This document shows positions 38,041-50,400 of a DNA stretch of 64,000 nucleotides, piece by piece. Each line of letters begins with the position of its first letter. Position 1 is the stretch's first letter. Made by a program: the position numbers and the translations under genes. Under the pieces are notes generated by a model that saw nothing but the letters and a program-made list of their open reading frames with translations, ran no database searches and was not told the DNA's origin. Origin of the DNA: Datnioides undecimradiatus (lineage: Eukaryota; Chordata; Actinopteri; Lobotiformes; Datnioididae); contig WARS01000011.1 in the NCBI GenBank assembly GCA_008933995.1, forward strand, positions 13,669,516 to 13,733,515, in the 5' to 3' direction.

Positions 38041-39421
38041 TTTATTTTTTTCTGTTACATGTTGAAGTAGTCCCTGCTTAGCAACAGGGGCCCTGTTCTA
38101 CACAAAGCATGTACAGAGCGTTTTTTTCCTACAGGTGTTCTTGTGTGTGTTGTTGGGGTTACTGCTGTGTAATAGACTTAGATGGCCTGTGTCTGTATCC
38201 TTTTATTTAACTGAATCATTCTGTTAGTCTGGGAGATAAACCAATTTGTCTGTGGCCAAGTCAAGTCTCATTTTCCACAGAGATACAGGAGAGAAGGAGT
38301 GCATCCTTTCAGAGCTGAGGCTGAAGAGACACACAGGCGGTGCACGTCTCTTTTTTGGAATCAAAATCAATGATTTTATCATAAATAATTCATAATTTGA
38401 ACTAAATGTATCACCAACGTTTTGTGGTAAAATAACACTGATTCAGCATAAAAATCAAAGGGATCACAGCTTGTGTTTCATTCTGGGATTTATGTTTAAA
38501 CACAGAGTGTAGTCATATCAGGTGTCTAATCTCATCAGATGTTAAAAGGTTTGTGCTGTTTTCGATTTCTCGCCTCCCATTTAAGAGAAAAGAGAAATGT
38601 CAAGCATTTCTAAATTTAGCATTTTGATAGCAAACCCTGTTGGCTTTTTCCACCAAGTAGAGTATGTAACAAAGAAATACATTTTAAAAAGTAGAGTATA
38701 GTTGGTGACACTATGCTTCTAAAAATAAAGCTACTTTGGCTGGAAATAGCTCTGCATGTAGCTGGTAAACTGGTTTCAAATGCACTTCATACCTGGACTC
38801 GAATTATCAAACTTCCAGGCTGTTTCAGTGGACCTCCAATGGACCAGTGGGCAGCTAAGAGGCATGTTGGTGTGTAATTTCATGAATGTGAATCAGAACA
38901 ACAGCAACTGTCCTCAGCAGGCTCTGGATAAATAAAGCTAAAAAGAGATTGAACAGTAATTCCACTTAAACCGGACTAAGTCACTGCTGCCTCTCACAGA
39001 TGATGTCAGACCGTCTCACCGTTTCATCTTAATTTATTTTGGATCAATATTCCACTCTTTGTCTCGCTGGTTTTTTCCTGGTCACATTTGGCGGTGACAC
39101 TGAATCTTATCTGCTGTATCAAAAATTGCGTGATTTTAGAATGATATTTATTTCATGTTAATATCAGACCTACAAAGCGCTAATAATAATGGTAATTGTA
39201 AATGATAAACACTGATATAGTGTGCTGATGAGTTTGTTCCATCAATCTGCATCTGGTGATAAAACATACATTTTATTATGGCAGTCTTGATCAATTTCTC
39301 ATTTTCCAAAACACAAGTATCAATACCAAAATTTCAACAATTTATTAGTCAATGGTTCTAAACCCTGGACTGCACAGGTGATGGAGCCATCTGAAGCAGT
39401 GTTATTCAGAATGAAGACCTG

Positions 39422-39502
39422 AACATTTTGCATACTCCTCCCTTTTCAGCAAGGAGCATGAAGAGTCATTCTATTTTTCCACATCATCAAACTAGTAGAA
39501 GC
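39422..39502. repeat. Direct repeat, left copy (possible LTR core)
   Basis: It begins AACATTTTGCATACTCCTCC and ends ACTAGTAGAAGC. It is 76 of 81 bases identical to the copy at 41,048-41,128. A shorter shared TCTACTGATT further right (39,551 and 41,217) hints that the homology once extended beyond this core. Confidence 0.85.
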
Positions 39503-39875
39503 TAGTTGCTCAGCTATCCCTCATACTGTCTCTAGTATGATTAATTAACCTCTACTGATTGTAAAAGACGTAATTGAGCCAATCAATATTCTTGTTAACA
39601 GTAACCCACCATGACATAAAGACTCAAACCCTGCTGCTAGCATGTAAGGCACTATCAGGTGTGATAATAACTTTTATTATTTCAATTAAAATTTTCCTTT
39701 TGGATCATAACCAGTTACACCTACACTCAGAACATAAGGCTTGCCATCTGCAGGTCTTGGATCAGTCAAACTCAAATATATTTATTTCATTCATTTCGTT
39801 CACAGGTGGCTGTATGGGACCCTTCATAATTGTTCAGTTCAGACCATGAGTTCCATGCACACATACTTATCTGCA

Positions 39876-40094
39876 CTAGATGATTTGCGTTCGTATTGAC
39901 GGCTCGAACAGAGCAGAATCTAAGACTGCAGTTTCAGTTTTCCCTTCTTCAGATCTCAGCACAACTTCAGTGTGACCTGGGACACAAAATGACAACACAG
40001 TTAAGAACACTAGAGTGACCACTCCCAGAACTGTTGTACCAGGCCTATACAGGCCGTCGGCCAGCTCAGGAGTCACCCCCTTCAGATTTACCAT
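39876..40094 (-). pseudogene. Short hydrophobic-segment frame within the retroelement relic
   Basis: A 72-residue minus-strand frame with one hydrophobic stretch (about residues 21-38) that could span a membrane, followed by a charged tail. It sits downstream of the protease-like frame inside the direct repeats. I do not recognise it. It may be a leftover of the same element or chance. Confidence 0.25.
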
Positions 40095-40304
40095 TACATT
40101 GTCTCAAATCTCTCCCAGCTATGTTACTACAGTAGTTACATTTTACCATGACATTTGTTCAATTGAATGAAATCCAGGTGTAAGTACTCAAATTAAAATT
40201 GAAAATGAAATTTTTTAAAGTAAACAGTTGTTTTGGTACTGCTGTAGGAGGTTTTGTGGTCAAATCAAACTTGTAGCAATAAGAGGAATCTGTTTCTGAC
40301 GTAG

Positions 40305-40736
40305 CTACAAACAGTTCTCCCTCCCTAGCAGATTTATCAGACAATGTTGTGAAACCAAGATGCGAGCTTTACAACCAAGTTGTGTTTCTTCATCTTTTAA
40401 AATCAATTTCTCGGTCAAATTTTCCACTGCCAAATGGCCTGTGGCTGATTTCACTGCGATAGTTTTACTAGACATCTGCACATGCTTCGGCAGATCTTCA
40501 GTCCTGATAACAGTCCTGCACGCCCCAGAGTCACGCAGAAATGCTATCAGACTGCCAGCCACAGATAGCACAACGGTTGGTTTTTGCTCCATCTTCCACG
40601 ACATCATCACTTCTTCAACACTAAAAACTTCAGCTCCTTCCTCACTCTCTGACTCTCCCTCTCCGTCATATGCTTGCTCCTCGTGTGTGTGTGTGTTTTG
40701 TCTGACACACACTTTACTGTGAATACTCGCAAACAC
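40305..40736 (-). pseudogene. Retroviral-type aspartic protease fragment, broken element
   Basis: The 143-residue minus-strand frame has an acidic N-terminal third (many Glu and Ser, residues 23-42), then the retropepsin active-site pattern DSGA at residues 69-72 after a hydrophobic strand. A flap-like glycine follows near residue 100, and a C-terminal ILVSQHCLINLLGRE resembles the late strand and LLGR motif of these proteases. The frame stops just after LLGRE. Another frame starts across the end (40,159-40,344), which points to frame disruption. No gag or polymerase is attached. The protease fold is inferred from motifs. The frame is probably not expressed. Confidence 0.5.
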
Positions 40737-41047
40737 TCATATATTTTGAGGGATCAACTTAAACACTGGGAATTTCTTAGACCACCCGAGAGTACATAAA
40801 TTTCTTACATCAAATGAAAGAATTCTTTAAATTAAAAGGAAGGTATATACATTTTCTAACATTTCCTTCCTGTTTGTGCTTAGTATAATGCACAACAATT
40901 AAGTAAAGAAAATTTATTCATGCAGGTACAAATTCTTCTTAGGAAAAATTCACAACTATACCACTTCTCAAGATTTTCAGAATGTTGGCCATAAACACAT
41001 TTATCATAAATGTATCAGCTAAGTTGATTTCTTCCATCGTCATTGTC

Positions 41048-41128
41048 AACATTTTGTATACTCCTCCCTTTTCAGCAAGGAACATCAAGAGTCATTCTAT
41101 TTTTCCATGTCATCAAACTAGTAGAAGC
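41048..41128. repeat. Direct repeat, right copy (possible LTR core)
   Basis: This copy matches 39,422-39,502 with five substitutions and no gaps. It lies upstream of the protease-like frame when read on the minus strand. Confidence 0.85.
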
Positions 41129-41802
41129 CCTACAGCTAAATGCTTGCATCCTTGTGGAATTCAGACTTTGACTTGGATGCTGCAGTGGCTGACACTAAGC
41201 AGCGCTCATTTCCCCTTCTACTGATTAAGACCAATCCAGCGTTAACCCCATCTTGGCTTCGCCTTGCAGGATTACTGCAAATCTGTTGTTAATGACTGAT
41301 TGTGGCAGTGGGATTGATTGTGTTTGTGTGGTTAAGGAGTAATGGTGGTGGGGGCTTTGGTAGGGGGTGGGGTTGTTGGAGAAACATCTTGTTTTTGAAG
41401 TCTAGCACTCTGACCTCCTCCATCTCTTCCATCCTGTCCTCTTTTCTCCACCCCCACATCACTGAATCTGCCCCAGCTGATAAGGAAAGACGTTTTTTTA
41501 TAAAGTTACCCACTTGATTATGCTGCACACTCGTCAGGCCAAGCACAGAAAAGGGGGGGGTTCACTCACGCTCACTTAGCCTACAGCACCCTAAGGGTGT
41601 TAAGGGGTCATGATAAAAAGCACAAATGACAGTATTGGTCATTGGAGTACAGCTGTAAAATCCCAGAATCTGCCCTCAGCAGCCTCTACTCGGTGTAATG
41701 TGATTTCTGATTTCTGGGCAATAACGTTGGGAATTCCTAGGGGAGTAAAAGGAGAGAGAAAGAGATTGAAATTCAGTGAGCAAACCAAAGCTGGGAAAGG
41801 GT

Positions 41803-41824
41803 AAAAAAAAAAAAAAAAAAAAAA
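41803..41824. repeat. 22-bp poly(A) run
   Basis: An uninterrupted A run on the plus strand. It could be a retroposed tail, but nothing recognisable precedes it and no clear target-site duplication is seen. Confidence 0.85.
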
Positions 41825-43026
41825 CTTGACAAGAAAAACCACCAAAATCAAAGCACAAGCAGTAATAGCTCTGGCAACGTCCAGGGTGTGATTTATGGGG
41901 GAGAAGAAATGGCCTTGTTTGAGGGCTGTCACGTCTGGGCCTTGTGATTTACTGTGATGACTGGAGCGCTCTCATCACATGCATTCAGGCTGCTAAGATA
42001 GGATGGAGAGGTAGGAGCCCCCATTAATACTGATTATAAGAGCATGCTGCTTCTGTGTGGTGCTGGTCTGATGGTTTTTTTTAACAGTATATCAATTCAC
42101 TGACAATTCTTAATGGGATAAATGGAATTGGTGCGTTCAACGTTGCACTGTGACGCCATAATGAGGCTCCTTCTCATCTCCCCTAATCTCCTAAGTGCAT
42201 CTATTAAGATCATTTATGATTTATGAGAAATTATACCTACATCAGCAATATGGCTGCACCGTAAAGAAGATGGGTTAGAGGAATTGAGAGAGTGAGTTTT
42301 AATAAACTTATTTTTTCAGCGGCTTGTCTGACTTCAACAGATGAATGTCTTTAATAGATGAGCAGAGCTCCCCAGGTCTTCGTTCCCCAACAGCAGTGTT
42401 GTTCCAGATTAAAATGAGTGTTTGCATAGTTTTGTTGCTGGTCACAAAAGGCCCCCCGCAGCACACAAACTGCTCCTTTTGAAAGGTGTTGCTAGGATAC
42501 GGGCCAGCGTGAAAATGAAATCCCCTCTGTATTGCTTTCCTGCAGCTGTACAGCTCGGACATTATGTCCAACTTATTGTACATGTGGTACAGTTTTGCAG
42601 TGCGTCTGCCCATTTGTCTCAATTCATTTTTGCGCGTACGGGTTTACATTTTTAGTCCAGTGAACGCTGTTTTGTTTGTTTCATTCAAAGCTTGCAAATA
42701 ACACAGAGCCTCTTCTATCATAATCCATTTTCTGTAATAAGACTGCTTTTGTCTGCTGAGAGTTGAGATCTCAATCCTGCTGTCACACCTCTGAGGCTCC
42801 GCTAGCTGACACCTCAGGCTGTGCACAGAGAATCAATAGTGTCTGCCTCATGTTCAATTACACTCTAATCAACACACACCAGTCCAGCACAACCTGTGAA
42901 TGAATGGAAATGTCTGCTGATTTTCAACTGATGCTCAGCACTGTGGCACTAGTAAATGAATATGTGAAGGTGTTACATTTTGCTGTGAGTTTTGACAGTG
43001 TTTGATCGAAGTAGACTAGACGCAAG

Positions 43027-43112
43027 CTAGGTTTCCATCTGAATGTAGTGCAAATTTCAAACCCCTTTTGCGGTATTGTACGGAGTTCACGCAGCTGCAC
43101 CAACAGATGCGT
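43027..43112. mobile_element. Possible short MITE-like remnant
   Basis: The sequence contains GGTTTCCATCTGAATG, TTTTGCGGTATT and GATGCGTTTC, resembling the ends of a common teleost non-autonomous repeat. It is diverged and I am not certain of it. Confidence 0.3.
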
Positions 43113-44310
43113 TTCTGTTCATTCAATGTATTTATTTTATGAATGGTGGAGTCTCAGGGTTTTTTTTCTTTACATTATTTCTATTTGATCATTCACAATT
43201 CAAAACACTTGGTTGGTGCTAAGGATTGATTATTGTGACCATTATAATTGATTGCAAGTTAAATTGAGTGAGTCAGTTAAATTAATTAAATAGGTTAGTC
43301 AAAACAAGACCATGAAGCATCATATAAAAGTCCTCGCTTTATTTTTGACCTTTTATTTTGAAAATACCGCTCCATTGTTGACCCACATTTACTGCATGTT
43401 ATCTAAACATGATTATGAAGACAACACATTAGAGAGTACTATTTCAAATCCGATATATTCAGAAGTATGTAGAAGTGAGCATTCTTCCTCTTGTCTCTGC
43501 CAGCACTCTGCACGTAGACAGCTGTTGCTTTTCATAAAGTGTTACTGGGCGTGAGGCTGAGAGCTGGTGCTGCGCTGGTGGTTCCCAGTGTGGTGTTAAC
43601 ATCTCGGGGGCAGTGAGTGAGCAGCACGATGACTGCTCAGACTAAGGCCTTGCTCAGGGTTTCTTCTGGCAACCGTCCAAATGTCAATCGTCAGGCGTCA
43701 ACCTATCAAAGGAGCGTGTGCCTTGGAGGCTGACGGGAAGCAGAGACACGGTAAAGATGCCGCGACACTGACTGCTTATGGTCCACTTGAAGGCACGGAG
43801 ATGCCGGTTAAGCTTGTCATGTGCTGTAACACAGGTTGATTCTAACACATTAAATCCAAAGTAACAAAGGGGACGAAAGAGTGATCACCTTCTGACAGTA
43901 TTTGAATATTTGATTATACTAGACATTTGATAAAAACAATTGTTGATTGTATATGCTATTCTATGGTTTTGCATGGGAATGTATTTTAGGCTTATTCATG
44001 CTCAAACCAGTTCCTATACTTTGGATTCATGTTGTATGAAAATGGCAAAATATTCAACAAGCAAAGTCTGCTTTTTATTTTGCATTAGCCCTTTTCTAAT
44101 GTGACTGAAACTGACATTTGGTCCCAAAGAGGTCTTTAAGTACAACTGCTCATTAATTTATAGTATTTTAGTAAATACTCTAACCTGATGGGCTGTGGGG
44201 GATTTATCCCATTCCTGTAAATTAACATTTAAAACATTATTTCTTCTGTGAATGGTTTTCTATGTGTTGACCTTTCTCTCTGTCTTTCTATTTTCTTTGG
44301 TCTCCTTAAG

Positions 44311-44442
44311 GAAGAGGCAGTCCTGCTAATGTCCCATCAGCTGCGCTTCTAGCTGTAACCCCTCCAGGTGGTCCTCACTTCAACATCATGCTGCACCTCA
44401 TCCTGCTCCTCCATCTCCTGGTCCTATCGCTCTCCCCTGCAG
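44311..44442 (+). CDS. cntn1: Contactin exon with 5' UTR end and signal peptide
   Basis: The acceptor TCCTTAAG ends at 44,310 and the donor GTCAGT starts at 44,443. The start codon at 44,388-44,390 is followed by [18 protein letters not shown], a clean hydrophobic signal peptide ending in small residues. The first 77 bases are untranslated and contain a short upstream ORF. This start is chosen because it gives the signal peptide in the frame of all later exons. Confidence 0.85.
44329..44352 (+). CDS. Short upstream ORF (7 codons) in the contactin 5' UTR
   Basis: An ATG at 44,329 opens MSHQLRF and stops at TAG 44,350-44,352, 35 bases before the main start codon. Such uORFs can lower translation of the main frame. 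Function is inferred. Confidence 0.4.
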   Translation: MSHQLRF

Positions 44443-47400
44443 GTCAGTGGCGCATTCCCGTTCCTGTTCAGCTGAAAGGGAATAAATTAATTGACAGAAT
44501 GTATTAAAAGATATTTTGAGAGCAGTGTCACTTCACTTGGATGAACACATACTGTACATTCAGCCCTTTTAATGTGACTGTTATGCCACTTAAAGCTATT
44601 GAATGCTTGTGTGACCCCAAGGGTGATGACATTTCTCTGCTCAGAGCATCAGAGGGAATAAATCAGTGATACATAAAATGTTGTCAATTAGCTCAGTAGT
44701 AGTAGCACTTTGCTCTCTGAGAATTTTCCTTTTTTAGCTCGTTTTGCCTGGCTCTTTTTTTATTTGTGTGTCCTTCATCTTTGAAGTATCACCGTCCAAA
44801 AATTGAAACGTCGCCGTGTTATTTGGCACCAACAAAAGGACAGTGAAATGTGTCACGTATACTCATGCAGCAACTGTGAGAAACAGACATACATTTTGAT
44901 TTGTGGATCCTACTGTGAAGCATGGAAAGCATGTAGCAGGCAGCTTGGAGGCAGAGAAGCACTTGTCATAACGAGATTGTCTGGATGAATGAGTAGGTAT
45001 GTGAGAGAAGAGGTGTTAATAAGGTGCTAACTGCCTGCTTTAAAGAACAATGTAATGTCAGGTGTAAATTTAAGTAATTAAATCAAGTCTAGATCATTTA
45101 AAATGCGATAACCATGCCAAGGCCAACTGTTATAAAACAACAACAACAACAAAATGCACCCATTGTAGGGAAAGCTACAAAGTTTATGTATATCTGACCC
45201 TGGCCAGGCTGTGTAGTTTTTTTGGTTTTCATTACTTTTTTTGTGATGGTGCTGTGCAGTCAGCTGCTTTTGAATCAAAGCGAAGTGGTCAGAGAACAGC
45301 AGGTCTGAAAATGACCTGTGTAAGAGAGAGACAACCTCCTCTGTGTTCCCATACCTTAGGCTACTCTCACTTGGTTCATATTTGATTTCACAGCATTTCA
45401 CGTCGGGAATTCTCCTGACTTCATACAACATCTTTCTCAAACAGACTCTTAGATCCAAGAGACTGATCATTCTTCTTCTTTTTTCTGCTTGTGTTATTAT
45501 TGCTGGGTTCACCAAAGGTTTTGGCAGGACTACAGCTGAAGCTTAGAATATCCACTTGGAGATACGCTCACATACTGGACATCTACAGAGCAGGAACAGA
45601 TGGATAAACGCTCAAAAACACCCCATACATGGTTGCACTGCGGACAAACACACATACACACACTTGGTATACAGAGTTCACCCACACAGGGTTGAACTGT
45701 ATGGCTGCTCTATCCAAACAGACAGCAGCCAACCAACAGACTCGAGTTGTTATTGAGGGGAGAGAACATCGGCTTGACATTTTTGTTTAGCCTCAACAAG
45801 AACAAAGTTTGATGGTTAATGTGACATTAATGCTATGACAGCAGAGCAAAAGTCAAGCACACAGTATCCCACAACTAAAGTATAGTATGTGTGTCCTGTG
45901 GTTCAGCAGGGTTTTACCTCTGCATACAATAATGCGGTAAAAGGAAAACAGTGACTGTTTTATCATCAGGCTGGTTTCTGTCTTTTGAAAATGTAATTTC
46001 TATTTCTATCTGTAATTTTATTATGAGGACAGGATGTAGTAGATTTCACAGAGATGGCCTTGAGTCAAAGGTAGTCCTTCGCCAAAGCGGGGTTTCCAGC
46101 CATTCATCACATTCTCTGCAACATAAAAGGGATTCTATCAAAGACCTGCACCTCGCAGAAGACACTTTTCAGGATGTTTCAGGATTTGTTTTGATCCATT
46201 TTTCTTGTTGTATCCTATGAGAAATGGGAGAAATACGCCCGGGGCCAGGTGTATAAATCACGTGCCAGCATAAAAACTATGCATGCATATTTCTCACACA
46301 CAAACTGGTATTTATAAAAGAGGAATATGTGGTGAGAATGCGTGCACATCACATACACTTCAGACCAGCTCACACACACTGTTGTCTTGAGATAGCTGAA
46401 GGTAAAATGACGAGGTGCTCATGAAAAATAAGGTAAGAGATGTAACCTTGGAATGAAAGGTTTTGTTCAGGTTGCTAATTTCAATAATTAGTTATTATAG
46501 TTATTATATTGCAATCTGCACAAGCTTGTACAAAATGATGGTTACATTCAAGCCAAATCCATTAAGCCACTATCTCCCTGCTGACGATCTTTTCATCTGA
46601 TCCTGAATCGTAAAGCACTTTGTAAAGTCAGTTTCATTGATCAGCCCTCAGTACCAGATAAGTCGCACTTTTTTTTCTTTGCCGTACTTCTCATTGAGGG
46701 ATTTGCCAACATAGTTTTTTTTAAAAATGTTTTTTTACGCTAATAGTAATAATTAAGTGTGTGAAAATGATGCTTGCGTATGTGTGCCTCTTTCAACAGT
46801 GACGATTTAGATAACAGAACATCCTTAAAATCTGACAAAGATGATACATATGCATATTCAGTTAATAAAGAACTGTTATTCTGTCATACACACAGAGTTT
46901 TATGCATCTGGCCCCTACACTTTAGGAGCACAGGAAGTAATTATCAGTTAATATCAGCAGTTATGTTTTTACAGCGTAATGGTTTAATATGCTGACATTA
47001 TCTCTTTTGTTAACTGTTACAGACGCATCCGTGCATTGGGAGGTGCCTGACTTTTATGGAGGTAAGACTGATATAATACCAACCTATCACTGTTGCTTGT
47101 CACGACCCCAAAAAGTCATTCTGTGATAAAAGCAGTTTAGAGGTTCCACCAGTTCCACCAGTTTAGAGGTTCCACCTCTAAACATAAATCTTCATGCATG
47201 TGTGTCTGAAGATTGTTTCGTAGGACATGATTGATCTGTTATTTATTTCTGCTCAAAAATATTGATAAAATGTTACATCGTCAGTGACAAGGTTTCAAGC
47301 TCAGTGCTGACCAGGAGGCTACAGAGAATATTTAATAACCAGAAAGGTCACAGGGTTGACAAGTGAATCTATCAAAGTTTATCTATGTGTTCTATCAAAG

Positions 47401-50400
47401 TAGACTTTAGGAATTCATGGGATTCCTAGCTGCTCTTTCAGACAGAGAGACAGTGTAAAGTAAATACCTGAAAAATGAAAAATCAGACTTGGTTCCATGT
47501 GATTTACAGACTTTAAAGCATGTAGCAGGCTGTGACTTACTGTCATGTCTAGGAACATTTTAAAAAAAGTGTTATTTTAGATTTTTATAGGCCGGAGTGA
47601 CTGGAAACAGGTTTCAGAGTTGGAGTTAGGAGAATGGGGAGTGACCTAGGCAGGGCAAGGTGACTGGGAGGCAGACAGAGGTGAACCATAAGGACAAGCT
47701 GGCAAAGAGTGGAGTGAAGATACAGTTATGAAGGTAGATAAAAAGGAATTGGCACACCCAATGAACACACAGGGTTTTATGTTTTTTTCTTAAAGCATAA
47801 GACCCTCTTCCAGGCTCAATAAATGAACAGTCCAGTACAGCCATTACAAAAAGATAGAAATAATACTTTAGTTAAACATTCCCCTCCTTCTTAATATAGT
47901 TACACCTTTCCTTCACAGTCTGTTGTTTTACTCACCTACTGTATTAGCATGAAAAGCAAAGAAAAGAGGAATATCAGATCCAGATGAGCTTCAGTTGTGT
48001 GCCCATCTTCTGCCCACTGCAGCCCCTAAGGTGGTAAAACTACAATATCAGCCTGTCAGGATTCATTAACGCAGGCGACAGGCAGCGACAGACATCTCTC
48101 TTTCACGTTGTCCATGATAGTACAGGACAAATGAAAATATATCTGGAGGTCACGTGTCTTCTCCACTGTTTCTGTTTCTGGATTTCTCCTACTTGCGGAT
48201 GTACATTAATCCTAATGGAGATGGTTAAAATCCAAGACATTGCACTGGACTGTACAGATGAATCTAGGGCGGTCATTAGGGATAGAAACCATATTAATGC
48301 TGCCTAACCTCATTGTGGACTGATGTTTGTATGCTGCATGAGAGAGAAAGAAAATCATAATATATAATTGAGTGATTCATGGAATTATCCATCTATAACT
48401 ATTTCTATATACATATTTATCTGATTACAACCCAGAAATATATTGGGATAAACATAAAGAGAAGAAAGAATAGTTCAACATTTTGGCAAGGCTTATTTGT
48501 TTTCTTGCCAAGAGTTAGATGCAAAAATAGATGTCACTTTCATGCCTGCTGCTTTTCATGTCTTGTATGCTGAATATAAAGCCAGCTCAGTTTAGAACAG
48601 CATCAAGACTGGAAATTGCGATATAGCATGTCTGTTTTTTACAAAGATAACAAAATCAACAAAGCGAGCAACTAAATGCTCTAATTACCAAGTTATATCC
48701 TCTTTGTTTAATCTGTAGAAAAACTATAGTGTATAAATGATAATGGGTTACGTGCCAAACTGTTTCTTCATAAGGGTGCTGTCGTATGATGTTGCCAGGC
48801 AACCAGTGGAAAGTCCAGTAAGTCTCTGTGCCCAGCAGAGAAATAGACCAGAAATAGTCCACTTCCATCTTTTCATGTAACACCTTGCAAGAAAGTAGAG
48901 AAACAAATTTCTGAAGGTGCAATTTTTCAGTGTAGAAATTCCAGCAGAACAGTGTGGCACTCTCTCCAATTCCTAAAATACCGCAGATCTTTATTCATAA
49001 ATAATAAAGTGAGAAGTTTGATCAATCAGCGTACCTCCCTGTTCTCCTATATAGAGCATTTACTGTACCATCAGTGTTTACTGCTGCATCTTTGTAAGAT
49101 GTCTACCACGTGTTGTTCTCTGGGAGAGAAATAAAGTGGAGGCAGACTGTCAGCAAGGGGTAAATTGGAAGAGGAAGGCTTGCTGATTCGTTGCTTGGGA
49201 ACAAGTTGTGATGCTGCATGCAGGTTGAATTGTTGATGGATCCACAAAGGAGAGGCAGTGCTTTTTTCTGGTGGTCTTGCTTTTGTTTTGTTTTTTTTCA
49301 CCCTTTCATTCTCTTTTCTTCTCCATGAAGTATTGACAGTAGGTGACTTTTACAGTCTGTGTGCCTGCCTGGAGTGTCACCTCCTGGACATGTTGACATT
49401 ATCTCCACTTGTCTGCAGAAATAACACAGCGTGAGGCAGCAACGACTCTGCTGAATACTTTTGATGCTGCACACATTAATCCCATACTCTGTAGACCACA
49501 GCGTTTAAGGTCACTCAGCACTAAAAAATGTGACAAAATGCTGCTTTGGCTTTATGATTTTGAATTGTTCACCAAACTTGGACAAAGATGAAGGCAAAGC
49601 CCCAGAGGGAGGCAAAGTCGATCCTCAAAGGTCAGAATATTGTGTAGGTGGCATTCCAGCTGCAGCATACTGCTTATCATTCAGCTAATAGCAAAGGTAA
49701 TGGCCATCATTCTTTTTGCTAATGTGATACTCCCCAATATCTATCTCTTAACTATCAATCAGTCACCCCCTGCAAGCGTAAAAGATGACATTAAAATGTA
49801 TCAAAATGTTAAAATGTTAGAGACTCCTCAAATAACTTCTTAGCTGCCCAGCCGTGGCCAATACACCACTTCCATGTCAGCCCTCAGGTCCACAGTGTAC
49901 TCAGTCTCAGTTTTCATCACTATTGTGTGAATAAGGGCTGCAACAATAAGTAGATGCATAGAAAATGTATCCACAACTATTAATGCACCTTGGCCTGTGA
50001 GAAATTCAGACAGGCATTTATCTGGACGTTTTGATACTTTTAATTCTGTGAAACTTATGTTGGGTCCATAAGAACACCTTCAAATATAAGGGCTAAATGT
50101 CTGATGCCCTAAAGACTGACTTTGATAGAGAATTGTTGGACTACAGACAAACAGTGATTATTGTGATCTACTTTTAAAACTTCTTTTTTATTCATTTTGT
50201 TTGTTTATTACCAGAGCAGCAAAATTCTATATGTACCCCAATACCCCAAGTAAAAATCACCCATTTATATATCCTATTTAAAAATCTATGCTCTGTTTGA
50301 GCCACCATTTTGGTTCTTGGTTCTTTTCGACAGTAGAAATGATGCAGTGCAGCTGGCTACACACCGACTGACACTGCCACCCTTATGTCCACATCTCTGC

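Larger units (their letters stand above)
39422..41128 (-). mobile_element. Degenerate LTR-retroelement or retrovirus-like fragment
   Basis: Two direct repeats of 81 bp (39,422-39,502 and 41,048-41,128) flank 1.5 kb that carries, on the minus strand, a retropepsin-like reading frame (40,305-40,736) and two further short frames in other phases. The repeats could be the surviving cores of the LTRs. The total length is far too short for a complete element. No reverse transcriptase, integrase or gag zinc-knuckle is visible. I see no clear primer-binding site or target-site duplication. It is a broken, non-functional relic. The family cannot be named from this. Confidence 0.5.
12843..44310 (+). other. 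Putative 31-kb first intron of the contactin gene
   Basis: No protein-coding gene is recognisable across this stretch on either strand, apart from a broken retroelement fragment near 40 kb. It contains microsatellites (18.89, 21.2, 27.8-28.6, 29.1 kb), the 16-bp minisatellite at 30.1 kb, LINE tails at 31.2 and 38.0 kb, a CpG cluster at 33.5 kb, a 22-A run at 41.8 kb, and AT-rich homeodomain-site-containing stretches that could be enhancers. The longest open frames overlap simple repeats or lack any domain. Intron status depends on the first-exon call at 12.7 kb. Confidence 0.5.

Noticed and set aside
40360-40722. 120-codon plus-strand frame near 40.5 kb
   Set aside because: It is the antisense shadow of the minus-strand protease-like frame.
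43540-43760. GC-richer stretch 0.6 kb before the signal-peptide exon, considered as a first exon
   Set aside because: CpG content is only moderate and I see no convincing donor placement. The sequence does not support an exon call.
45078-45515. 145-codon minus-strand open frame in a contactin intron
   Set aside because: No recognisable family. It includes a translated CAA repeat.
49929-49975. GGGCTGCAACAATAAG, like the start of a common vertebrate repeat
   Set aside because: Only about ten bases match and the following sequence diverges, so it is not supported.
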